Shown: positions 1-6,283, counted from the stretch's first letter. The stretch: 8,951 nucleotides of DNA from Candidatus Sulfotelmatobacter sp. (GCA_030044775.1 JASICF010000611.1:1-8951), one strand, 5' to 3'. Translations and numbers: made by a program. Notes: generated by a model from the sequence alone, not told the origin.

Positions 1-552
1 CGCGCCATGCAGCGCCAGCGCGACGAGCGCCACCATTCCGCCAATCACGGTATACCAATCCAGGATTCCTGGATGAGCGCCGACCCTCCAATCGGTCCAC
101 AGCGGCAGAAAGAAATACCCGTCAACTCCCAGCGGAACACCGCGAATCACATTCGCCAGGGCCGCGCCGTAAAACACCGCGAGCAGAGCGCTTGAAATAA
201 AAAACACGCCGTCGAAGAAACTTCTCCAGATGCCGGTGTCGACTTTCATCCTCAGTTCGACCGCTGTGCCTCGCATGATCAACAACCACAAAACAATCAT
301 CAGGGCGAGATAGAATCCGCTGAACGCCGAGGCGTAGAGCAGGGGAAACGCAAAGTACAGCGTTCCTCCTCCAGCCAGCAGCCACACTTCGTTTCCATCC
401 CACACCGGACCGATACTGCGCAACATCAATTGCTTTTCCTGCTCACTCCGCGGTAGGAAAACGTGAAGGATGCCCACGCCGAGATCGAAGCCATCCAATA
501 CCACATAACCGACTAGCATGATGGCCACAAGCCAGAACCAAATAAATCCCAT
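1..552 (-). CDS. cydB: Cytochrome bd oxidase subunit II, partial (C-terminus off the left edge)
   Basis: CydB is the integral membrane partner of CydA in the quinol oxidase that reduces oxygen to water at very low oxygen levels. The reading frame is open from the ATG at 552 to base 1 and gives the first 184 residues. The N-terminus is a membrane helix followed by the family sequence VGYVVLDGFDLGVG, then the diagnostic stretch GPVWDGNEVWLLAGGGT at about residues 47-63. Further hydrophobic helices follow (LYFAFPLLYASAFSGFYLAL and the next segment). CydB is usually about 340-380 residues, so roughly half is visible. The start lies 9 bases past the cydA stop. A GGGAG ribosome binding site lies in the junction, beginning at the last base of the cydA TAG, so translation is probably coupled. 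The truncation is only the window edge; any cydX or cydDC downstream cannot be seen. Confidence 0.96.
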   Translation of the reverse strand, partial: MGFIWFWLVAIMLVGYVVLDGFDLGVGILHVFLPRSEQEKQLMLRSIGPVWDGNEVWLLAGGGTLYFAFPLLYASAFSGFYLALMIVLWLLIMRGTAVELRMKVDTGIWRSFFDGVFFISSALLAVFYGAALANVIRGVPLGVDGYFFLPLWTDWRVGAHPGILDWYTVIGGMVALVALALHGA

Positions 553-561
553 GTTCACTCC

Positions 562-1923
562 CTAGCCGACTGTGACGGCTGCATTGGTGGATATCGACGG
601 CGTCTCGGTAACCGCCGGTCCATGGTCGATAATCCGGTAAACTAATACGACAAAGAGAATCGAGAGAACGGTGTACATTCCCATGAATCCGAGCAGAGTA
701 AATAACGTGTTGCCCGCAGACACATATTTCGAATAGCCCTCCGGAACACGGATCAGCCCGTAAACGATCCACGGCTGACGTCCGATCTCCGCCGTCAACC
801 AGCCTGCGGTGTTGGCGATGTAAGGAAAAGGAAAACTCAGCAGCAGTGCCCAAAGCACCCAGTGCGTATCGAAAAGTTTGCCGCGCCACAAAAGAAACAC
901 GGCGATCGCCATGATCAGCGCGAAATACGTCCCCAGCCCGGCCATGATGTGGTAGGCGTAAAAAAGCAGCGGCATGGGCGAGGGCCACTGATCGCGCGGA
1001 ACTCTATCCAATCCCGTGACTTCCGCTTTTACCGTCCCGTAAATCAAAAAACTCAACACATCGTTCACCGCGATCGGATTATCGATGCGTTGCGTCACTT
1101 CATCGGGCTGGCCAATCAGCACAATAGGAGCGCCGGTCTTGGAATTGAACAAACCTTCCATGGCAGCCACCGCGGCCGGCTGGTGTTTCGCCATGTATCT
1201 GCCCTGAAAATCCCCGGTGGGAAAAATCTGCGCGACGCAGGAAATCACCCCGGCAATCACTCCCACCTTTAGGAATATTTTTCCGTGCTCGCTGAAACGG
1301 TCTTCCAGCACATAAAGCGCACCGACCGAGCACATCACGAATGAGCCGGTAATCACTGCGCCCGACATGTTATGCGCGTACTGAAGCAGCGCCCACGGAT
1401 TGGTCAGAAGTCCCCAGAAACTGGTGACCTCATACTCTCCATTCGGCAAAATTCGGTAGGCGACGGGGTGTTGCATCCAGGCATTCGTCACGATAATGAA
1501 GAATCCCGAAATCCACGAGCCGGCAAAAACCAGAAACGCCGACGCCCAGTGTCCCCACGCTGACAGGCGCTTTTCGCCAAACAGGAAGAGTCCGAGAAAT
1601 GCCGATTCCAGGAAAAAAGAAAAAACTCCTTCCATGGCCAGCGGCTGGCCGATCACTCCTCCGGTCACGCGCGAAAACTGCGACCAGTTGGTGCCGAACT
1701 GAAATTCCATGGGAATGCCGGTGACCACGCCCAGCAGGAAATTCACCGCAAAAATCTTTGCCCAGAAGCGCGCGGCCTGGTTGTAGCGCTCATCCTTGCG
1801 GCGAATGGCAACGGTTTTCAGCGCCACGATGAGCAGCGCCAGCCCCATGGTGAGCTGCGGGAAAAGATAATGAAATGTGATTGTGAAAGCGAAGTGAATC
1901 CGATGCAGTAAGAGCGCGTCCAT
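562..1923 (-). CDS. cydA: Cytochrome bd oxidase subunit I
   Basis: This is the catalytic subunit of cytochrome bd, which carries haems b558, b595 and d and oxidises quinol in the membrane. It is complete at 453 residues, with about nine hydrophobic helices and a short Q-loop, so it is smaller than E. coli CydA. Family landmarks seen: His18 in TFHYLFPQLTMG (E. coli His19), Glu98 and Glu106 (E. coli Glu99 and Glu107), His184 in QYAHNMSG (E. coli His186), Met327 in YHIMAGLG (E. coli Met393), and GRQPW at 381-385. The Q-loop motif is MAKHQPAAVAAMEG (244-257); it keeps the Glu equivalent to E. coli Glu257 (Glu256) but has Ala251 where E. coli has Lys252. His325 sits where E. coli has Arg391. The ATG at 1923 follows AGGGAA by six bases. 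The gene lies 58 bases after the ligase-GNAT gene and 9 before cydB, in what looks like one operon. The identity is firm; the electron donor class is less certain. Confidence 0.96.
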   Translation of the reverse strand: MDALLLHRIHFAFTITFHYLFPQLTMGLALLIVALKTVAIRRKDERYNQAARFWAKIFAVNFLLGVVTGIPMEFQFGTNWSQFSRVTGGVIGQPLAMEGVFSFFLESAFLGLFLFGEKRLSAWGHWASAFLVFAGSWISGFFIIVTNAWMQHPVAYRILPNGEYEVTSFWGLLTNPWALLQYAHNMSGAVITGSFVMCSVGALYVLEDRFSEHGKIFLKVGVIAGVISCVAQIFPTGDFQGRYMAKHQPAAVAAMEGLFNSKTGAPIVLIGQPDEVTQRIDNPIAVNDVLSFLIYGTVKAEVTGLDRVPRDQWPSPMPLLFYAYHIMAGLGTYFALIMAIAVFLLWRGKLFDTHWVLWALLLSFPFPYIANTAGWLTAEIGRQPWIVYGLIRVPEGYSKYVSAGNTLFTLLGFMGMYTVLSILFVVLVYRIIDHGPAVTETPSISTNAAVTVG

Positions 1924-1981
1924 AAGAAATTCCCTATTTTGTAAAGACTGCCTGAGGCGACCGTGAAAGTAATCCGCGGCC

Positions 1982-4732
1982 TCAAAGCTTCAAAGTTGCA
2001 GTGATCGATTCTGAGTCTTTATGGGTGTAAAAGCTGAAACCAAGCCGTCGGAAAACCTTTTCCATGGCAACGTTATCGCGCAGTATCTCGGCCATAAGCC
2101 GAGTGATCTTTTCCTCGCGCGCAATCTGAAGAGTGCGTCGAAGCAATTCCGCGCCCAATCCCCGATTCTGGTACTGATCGGTGACCAGTACCGCGACCTC
2201 GGCCTCACCGTTGTTGCGCAGCTTGTTCAACCGTCCGACTCCGAGAATTTCATGGGATCCGGCGCCTGGATTCTTGTAGTCGGCGACCAGCACCATTTCG
2301 CGGTCATAGCCGCCAAAGCAGATGCGAACCAGGCGGTCATGTTCCACGCGCCGGCGCAAACTCAGCGAAGCGAAATAGCGCAGATAGACGGTCCGGTCTG
2401 AAAGCGTTCCATGAAACGCGACCATTGATGGTTCGTCCTCCGGCCGGATGGGACGAATGGTCACTTCTGTTCCATCTTTCATCCTCCACTGCGAGACGTA
2501 CTGCGTCGGATAAGGCCGGATCGCGGGCTTGGGAAGTTGCTCTGCGTTGATCGACTTGTCGTGCAGTACGATGCGGGCATCCAGCGCCAGCAAACGTTCC
2601 GGTGAGGCGATCAGCGGGTTGATTTCGATTTCTGAAATCCACGGCTGCTCGATGACGAGTTGGCTGAACCGGACCATCAAGCTCTCCAGCGCAACCAGAT
2701 CGACCGGCTTACGTCCCCGAACGCCTTTGAGCGCCCGAAACACCCGTGTCCGTTCCATCAGGCGCTGTGCCAACGTTGTGTTCAACGGAGGTAGCGTCAG
2801 CGCGTGATCCTTATAAATCTCAACCAACTCTCCTCCAGAACCGAACAGCAGAACCGGGCCAAACTGCGGATCGACGCTGCTGCCAAGAATCAGTTCGTAG
2901 CCCTCCAGCCTCACCATCGGTTGCACGGTCACTCCGGCAAAGCTACTGCTTCCGGCTTCTGTGACCGATCGTTGAATGGATTGATACGCCTTTCGGACTT
3001 CGCTTTCATCATGCAAGTTCAGCTTCACACCGCCAACGTCGGTCTTATGGGTGATCGTGTCCGAAAATACTTTTAGCACCGCCGGAAAGCCGATTTTCTT
3101 TGCGCAGTTTACGGCCTCGTCTTCAGTTCGGGCGATCCGGGTTTCGACTGTAGGAATTCCGTAGAGAGAAAGAATCTGTTTCGACTCGAATTCGTTTAGC
3201 AGCGTCCGTCCGCCCTCTCGCGCGTTATTAATGATTTGTTGAACCTGTATTCGCGCAGTTTCGTCGTCCTCTGAGCTGTCGGCGAGGCTTGGAGTCTCAT
3301 AGAGAAGACGAAGATTGTAGGTGTAGCGCCACATGTAAGTGAATGCCCGCGCTGCCGTATCGGGATACGAGAAAGTGGGTACACCTGCTTCATTAAGAAT
3401 GCTGTCGCCTTCCGCGACGCTGGTTCCGCCCATCCAACTGGCCAGCACTGGCTTGCCGGTAGAATGAGCGTAATTGGTTACGCGCTTGGCGATATCCGCT
3501 GGATTCGTCATTCCCTGGGGTGTGAGAATAGTCAGAAGGCCGTCACTGTCTGGGTCGCGAGACGCAATTTCGAGAGCTTTCCCGTAGCGTTCCGAGTCCG
3601 CGTCTCCCAGAACGTCGATGGGGTTGTTTCGGCTCCAGTGCGCGGGCAGGATTGCGTTCAGCGCCTGCATGGTGGGTTCGGATAGCGTCGCAAGTTCGCC
3701 TCCGTTTGCGACCAGCGAATCGGTGGCCAAGACGCCAGGGCCGCCTGCATTCGTCAGGATCGTCAATCGAGGTCCTTTCGGTCGCGGTTGCTTGCTCAAA
3801 ACTTCTGCCATGTAGAACAGATCGGCAAGGCTCTGGACTCGCAACACTCCGCTTCGGCGGAAGGCCGCGTCGAGAACCTCATCGCTTCCGGTCAGCGCTC
3901 CGGTATGCGAGGCGGCAGCTCGCGAAGCTGCCTCCGACCGTCCCACCTTGATCACGATAATGGGTTTGCTCAAGGAGATTTCCCGCGCGGCGGAGAGAAA
4001 CGCTCGCGCATCCCCTACCGACTCCATATAAATCAGAATACTTTTTGTCCGGGGGTCGTCTCCGAAGTGGTAAATCAAATCGCCCCAGCCGATATCAAGC
4101 ATCGAACCCGCGGAAACGATCGCGCTAAAGCCGACATTTTCGCGATGGCTCCAATCGAGAATCGCGGTAAGCAACGCTCCGCTCTGGCTGAGGAACGCGA
4201 CGGTTCCCGCTTTTGGAAGTTCCTTTGCGAACGTGGCATTGAAAGCAATGCCTGGACTCATCACCCCAAGGCAGTTCGGGCCGATCATGCGCATCGAGCT
4301 GCGGCGCAACTGCTGTTGGATCTCCCGCTCCAGATTCGTCCCGCGTTCGCCGCTCTCGCGAAATCCGGCGGAGATCACGACGGCAGCTTTGACCCCAGAG
4401 TCGATGCACTCGCCAATGAGCGCCGGAATTGTGGCCGCAGGTGTTGTCAACACGGCCAAATCGACACGTTCCGGCACGCTGGCAATGTTCCTGTAGCATT
4501 CGACTCCCAGAAGCTCAGAGTGCTTAGGGTTCACCGGATAGACTTTTCCGCGGAAAGCAGAACTTATGAGATTCTGCAGAACAGTGCGCCCCACCGTATC
4601 AGGCCGATCACTGGCCCCGATCAGCGCGACTGATTGCGGATCGAAAATCGCGTCCAGGCCATGCCGCTCACCAGCAACATGGGGCGGTAGGGGATATTCT
4701 TCCGGGGATGAAATGGTATTTGTGGAGTTCAC
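1982..4732 (-). CDS. Fused NDP-forming acyl-CoA synthetase and GNAT N-acetyltransferase (Pat/PatZ-like architecture)
   Basis: This is a 916-residue cytosolic protein. Residues about 26-160 form a CoA-binding Rossmann domain (DPQSVALIGASDRPDTVG, IGPNCLG at 150-156). Residues 160-480 are succinyl-CoA-ligase-like, with SQSGAL (182-187) and SHTGAL, whose His276 aligns with the phosphorylated histidine of ADP-forming acetyl-CoA synthetases. Residues about 510-725 are an ATP-grasp domain (PAVLKVFSDTITHKTDVGGV, GSGGE at 631-635, EIEINPL at 701-707). Residues about 750-916 are a GNAT domain with the acetyl-CoA loop QNRGLG (855-860) and Glu845 at the position of the general base of Salmonella Pat. Known family roles are acyl-CoA plus ADP to acid plus ATP, and lysine acetylation of target proteins such as acetyl-CoA synthetase. 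E. coli PatZ has lost the ligase histidine; this protein keeps it, so both activities are plausible. The start is GTG, with AGGTAGGT about 11 bases upstream; no earlier domain is lost. It precedes cydA by 58 bases. The substrate cannot be read from sequence. Confidence 0.92.
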   Translation of the reverse strand: MNSTNTISSPEEYPLPPHVAGERHGLDAIFDPQSVALIGASDRPDTVGRTVLQNLISSAFRGKVYPVNPKHSELLGVECYRNIASVPERVDLAVLTTPAATIPALIGECIDSGVKAAVVISAGFRESGERGTNLEREIQQQLRRSSMRMIGPNCLGVMSPGIAFNATFAKELPKAGTVAFLSQSGALLTAILDWSHRENVGFSAIVSAGSMLDIGWGDLIYHFGDDPRTKSILIYMESVGDARAFLSAAREISLSKPIIVIKVGRSEAASRAAASHTGALTGSDEVLDAAFRRSGVLRVQSLADLFYMAEVLSKQPRPKGPRLTILTNAGGPGVLATDSLVANGGELATLSEPTMQALNAILPAHWSRNNPIDVLGDADSERYGKALEIASRDPDSDGLLTILTPQGMTNPADIAKRVTNYAHSTGKPVLASWMGGTSVAEGDSILNEAGVPTFSYPDTAARAFTYMWRYTYNLRLLYETPSLADSSEDDETARIQVQQIINNAREGGRTLLNEFESKQILSLYGIPTVETRIARTEDEAVNCAKKIGFPAVLKVFSDTITHKTDVGGVKLNLHDESEVRKAYQSIQRSVTEAGSSSFAGVTVQPMVRLEGYELILGSSVDPQFGPVLLFGSGGELVEIYKDHALTLPPLNTTLAQRLMERTRVFRALKGVRGRKPVDLVALESLMVRFSQLVIEQPWISEIEINPLIASPERLLALDARIVLHDKSINAEQLPKPAIRPYPTQYVSQWRMKDGTEVTIRPIRPEDEPSMVAFHGTLSDRTVYLRYFASLSLRRRVEHDRLVRICFGGYDREMVLVADYKNPGAGSHEILGVGRLNKLRNNGEAEVAVLVTDQYQNRGLGAELLRRTLQIAREEKITRLMAEILRDNVAMEKVFRRLGFSFYTHKDSESITATLKL

Positions 4733-4994
4733 GAGATTGCTCGACCTACCTGTTTGAATCAGACAGCAGAGAGCCAGCTCACTATCGGCAATTAGGTTCC
4801 CAGTTCAAAGAGTGGACTCCCCAAAAGAAGCCGTCAACTCAATCATTAGCGGAGACTTAACGAGTCCGATTAAAAGCTTACCCCAGCACGGTGCGATGGA
4901 GTTCCCGTGACATTAAAACTTCGAGGGAATCTCATGACCGTTATTTCTGAAAATCTTAATCTCGTTTACCGCGAAAAGAGCGCCCACCCCGATC
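4733..4994. other. Intergenic stretch between the OB-fold gene and the ligase gene
   Basis: These 262 bases separate two minus-strand genes. I see no convincing terminator and no clear CRP-type palindrome here. A weak minus-strand promoter candidate lies at 4781-4808. A 32-codon plus-strand reading frame runs from 4934 to 5032, with GAGGGA ahead of its ATG; it overlaps the 3' end of the OB-fold gene in antisense and is listed under findings. The size of the gap suggests that the ligase-cydAB unit has its own promoter here, although read-through from the OB-fold gene is possible. Confidence 0.5.
4781..4808 (-). promoter_or_regulatory. Weak candidate sigma-70-type promoter for the ligase-cydAB unit
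   Basis: On the minus strand TTGAAC (4808 to 4803) is followed, after 16 bases, by GATAGT (4786 to 4781). Each hexamer matches the consensus at four of six positions, and the pair lies about 50 bases ahead of the GTG start. Matches this good occur by chance, and promoter consensus in this phylum is poorly known, so this is only a pointer. Confidence 0.2.
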
Positions 4995-5411
4995 TCACCA
5001 AACCGGCACGCCTTCTTTATCGCGGAAGGTGAAAGTATCCGACCCGCGCGTAACTTCTCGAGCGAAAATCGTTTCCTTGCCCTCGAACTGAACCTTCACT
5101 CCGACGACCTCTACGTTGTCACCCTTGTTGAAGACGAGGTCAAAACTTTTCACAAACTTGCTAGCGGCTAGGTGAACCTCGATTGTGCCGCCATCCGCCA
5201 GCTTCAGCGTCAAATGCGATCCCATGCCGCGGCTCATCGGACAAACGCGATCGACTACATCGACCACCGTTCCCGTGAAAGTTTTTTCTGCGGCCGGATC
5301 ATACTTCGGGATCGTAGCCGCCGAGTCGGCTTTCTGTCCCGCAAAAGCGGACGTCATTCCGATCAACGCGATCGTCACGACGACTAGAAGAACCGCGAAC
5401 CGTGACTTCAT
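4995..5411 (-). CDS. Exported small OB-fold-like protein of unknown function
   Basis: This 138-residue protein has a clear Sec signal peptide: MKSR, a hydrophobic run from about residue 5 to 19, then SAFA before GQK, with likely cleavage after residue 24. The mature part (about 114 residues) looks like a single beta-barrel domain of OB-fold type: TFTGTVVDVVDRV, then HLTLKLADGGTIEVHLA, KGDNVEVVGVKV, TIFAREV, and a terminal RDKEGVPVW. The last motif resembles the ending of a family of small periplasmic proteins often found near cytochrome genes (from memory; no function established). C57, M59, M63 and H66 cluster in VCPMSRGMGSH and could bind a metal or haem; this is inference. I chose the ATG at 5411 because a perfect AAGGAGG sits seven bases upstream and the signal peptide starts there; the longer TTG start at 5432 would overlap that site. 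It is divergent from the cytochrome c gene, with a CRP/FNR-type palindrome about 85 bases upstream of the start. Confidence 0.85.
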   Translation of the reverse strand: MKSRFAVLLVVVTIALIGMTSAFAGQKADSAATIPKYDPAAEKTFTGTVVDVVDRVCPMSRGMGSHLTLKLADGGTIEVHLAASKFVKSFDLVFNKGDNVEVVGVKVQFEGKETIFAREVTRGSDTFTFRDKEGVPVW

Positions 5412-5487
5412 AGGCGCCTCCTTCGAGAACAAGCCTCCACAACCAGGTCATTCTCTTTTAAGTTTGGTTCCTTCATGAGAATCCTGC

Positions 5488-5503
5488 TGTGACGAGGATC
5501 ACA
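5488..5503. promoter_or_regulatory. CRP/FNR-superfamily operator, perfect TGTGA-N6-TCACA
   Basis: TGTGACGAGGATCACA matches the classical CRP-type site TGTGA-N6-TCACA in all ten defined positions, and the arms extend to six bases (CTGTGA and TCACAG, 5487-5504). It lies in the divergent space, nearer the OB-fold gene, with its centre at 5495.5. A weak minus-strand -10 (CAAACT, 5466 to 5461) would place this centre at -41.5 for that gene. The regulator could be CRP, HcpR or another family member with the same half-site; sequence alone does not tell. Confidence 0.7.
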
Positions 5504-5516
5504 GGAACCCGTGATC
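5497..5516. repeat. Inverted repeat GATCAC-N8-GTGATC overlapping the first operator
   Basis: Perfect six-base arms GATCAC (5497-5502) and GTGATC (5511-5516) share the right half of the CRP-type site and add a further GTGA half-site. The result is three alternating half-sites within 29 bases. It may be an overlapping operator, or it may be a chance palindrome; the family motif does not normally have an eight-base spacer. Confidence 0.45.
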
Positions 5517-5521
5517 GAAGC

Positions 5522-5596
5522 CGAAAGACATTCTTTGGCTTTCGCGACCGAATTGGGTCTCGAAGATTTTTCGGGACCCGAATCCGCGGTATTCGG
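5522..5596. repeat. Cluster of short inverted repeats in the divergent intergenic region
   Basis: Three perfect dyads lie close together: CGAAAG/CTTTCG (5522-5527 and 5539-5544), TCGGG-A-CCCGA (5571-5581) and CCGAAT/ATTCGG around CCGCGGT (5578-5596). The last two overlap by four bases and so cannot both form hairpins at once. No gene is present here. They could be protein-binding dyads between the two CRP-type sites. Confidence 0.4.
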
Positions 5597-5631
5597 TGCG
5601 CGACGGCTCCGTATCGCAAAATACATCGCTT

Positions 5632-5647
5632 TGTGACTGTGGTCACG
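5632..5647. promoter_or_regulatory. CRP/FNR-superfamily operator TGTGA-N6-TCACG ahead of the cytochrome c gene
   Basis: TGTGACTGTGGTCACG matches nine of the ten defined positions of TGTGA-N6-TCACA, and the core GTGAC-TGTG-GTCAC is a perfect dyad. Its centre at 5639.5 lies about 58 bases ahead of the cytochrome c start codon and 144 bases from the centre of the first site. The spacing to a candidate -10 element fits an activator that contacts RNA polymerase from -41.5. Confidence 0.65.
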
Positions 5648-5668
5648 GCAGGCGGTATCGCGTTGCGC

Positions 5669-5681
5669 TACAAGTGTAGGG
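5669..5681 (+). promoter_or_regulatory. Candidate -10 element and start site for the cytochrome c gene
   Basis: TACAAG (5669-5674) matches TATAAT at four of six positions. If it is the -10, transcription would begin near 5681, putting the centre of the 5632-5647 palindrome at -41.5, the classical class II activator position. There is no good -35 hexamer, as expected for an activator-dependent promoter. The leader would be only about 17 bases and would contain the ribosome binding site. Confidence 0.35.
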
Positions 5682-5697
5682 TTGAAAGGAGAATGCG

Positions 5698-6159
5698 ATG
5701 TTCATCAAAAAAATAGGTTGGATTTTTGTCGCCTTATCTCTGCTTTTCACCCTCGCCGCGGCCCAGAGTCAGTCGGAAGGTCAGTCGCAAGACCAGTCGG
5801 GCACCGCGATTAAGCACGTACCCGTCAAAGTCACTTCCGCCGCATCGGGCAAGGAAATGTACATTTCTTATTGCGCCGTTTGCCACGGAACCGAAGGCAA
5901 AGGTAATGGCCCTGCGGCCAGCGCCTTGAACACTCCGCCCGCCGATCTTGCTGCCCTGAGCAGGAACAACGGAGGAAAATTTCCCAGTTTGAAGGTCTCT
6001 CAAGCGATCCGTGGCGATGCGAATGTGGTTGCCCATGGCACGAAGGAAATGCCGGTCTGGGGCGCTCTATTTCGCGATCTTAGTCAAGGGCATGAGGGCG
6101 AAGTGCAGCAACGGATCAATAACCTGACGAAGTACATCGAGTCCTTGCAGGATAAGTAA
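5698..6159 (+). CDS. Secreted mono-haem class I cytochrome c
   Basis: This is a 153-residue periplasmic electron carrier. Residues 1-22 form a signal peptide (MFIKK, a hydrophobic core, LAAA before QSQ). A Gln/Ser-rich linker follows (23-36), then the cytochrome domain with GKEMYISYCAVCHG: the haem motif CAVCH is at 59-63 and His63 is the proximal ligand. GKGNGPAASALNTPPADL and the NGGKFP stretch are typical of the family. Met118 in KEMPVWG is the probable sixth ligand, and the C-terminal helix is RINNLTKYIESLQ. Such cytochromes shuttle electrons between membrane complexes and terminal reductases or oxidases; the partner here is unknown. AGGAGA stands seven bases before the ATG. The gene is divergent from the OB-fold gene and has a CRP/FNR-type site upstream, suggesting control by redox, gas or cyclic nucleotide signals. 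No second haem motif is present. Confidence 0.93.
   Translation: MFIKKIGWIFVALSLLFTLAAAQSQSEGQSQDQSGTAIKHVPVKVTSAASGKEMYISYCAVCHGTEGKGNGPAASALNTPPADLAALSRNNGGKFPSLKVSQAIRGDANVVAHGTKEMPVWGALFRDLSQGHEGEVQQRINNLTKYIESLQDK
5770..5805 (+). repeat. Degenerate 12-base tandem repeat encoding a Gln/Ser linker
   Basis: Three consecutive 12-base units (5770-5781, 5782-5793, 5794-5805) each start with CAGTCG and encode QSEG, QSQD and QSGT. Units one and two share nine of twelve bases; the third is more diverged. They form the flexible linker between signal peptide and haem domain of the cytochrome, so copy number may vary between strains. Confidence 0.5.
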
Positions 6160-6180
6160 AAGGCCGCCAGTGGGCCGTTT
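6158..6180. terminator. Weak candidate bidirectional terminator between convergent genes
   Basis: Just after the cytochrome stop codon, GGCC (6162-6165) and GGCC (6173-6176) can pair around a seven-base loop, flanked by an A-run on the left and TTT on the right. In either direction this gives a short GC stem followed by a few U residues. The stem is only four base pairs plus an interrupted A-T extension, so the call is weak, though its location between converging genes suits a terminator. The rest of the stretch up to 6283 shows nothing recognisable. Confidence 0.3.
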
Positions 6181-6283
6181 GGGGCTTCTTTGCAGACGTG
6201 TCCGGACATTCTTCTCGTGCAACCTAAACGTGACAACGACATCGCGGGAAGAATGGTCCGGGTCCGGTTCATCCGGCTCCGCT

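Noticed and set aside
443..988. 181-codon minus-strand frame across the cydA-cydB junction
   Set aside because: It overlaps both cyd genes in another frame and has no family motifs, while CydA and CydB translate cleanly through the same bases.
3914..3932. Hairpin GGCAGCT-CGCGA-AGCTGCC inside the ligase gene
   Set aside because: The arms encode alanine-rich sequence just before the catalytic SHTGAL motif; repeated Ala codons easily create such a dyad, and there is no sign of a terminator or regulatory role mid-gene.
3788..4633. 281-codon plus-strand open frame
   Set aside because: It lies wholly antisense to the ligase-GNAT gene, whose product has clear conserved motifs; the translation has no recognisable domain and is a shadow of GC-rich coding sequence.
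4995..5432. Longer 145-residue form of the exported OB-fold-like protein from a TTG
   Set aside because: The TTG has no ribosome binding site, and the extra residues would be encoded by the perfect AAGGAGG that serves the ATG at 5411.
5408..5476. 22-residue minus-strand mini frame ending in an ATGA overlap with the OB-fold start
   Set aside because: The overlap looks like translational coupling, but its ATG has no ribosome binding site, and its end merely reads through the strong AAGGAGG site of the real gene, producing the RRRR run.
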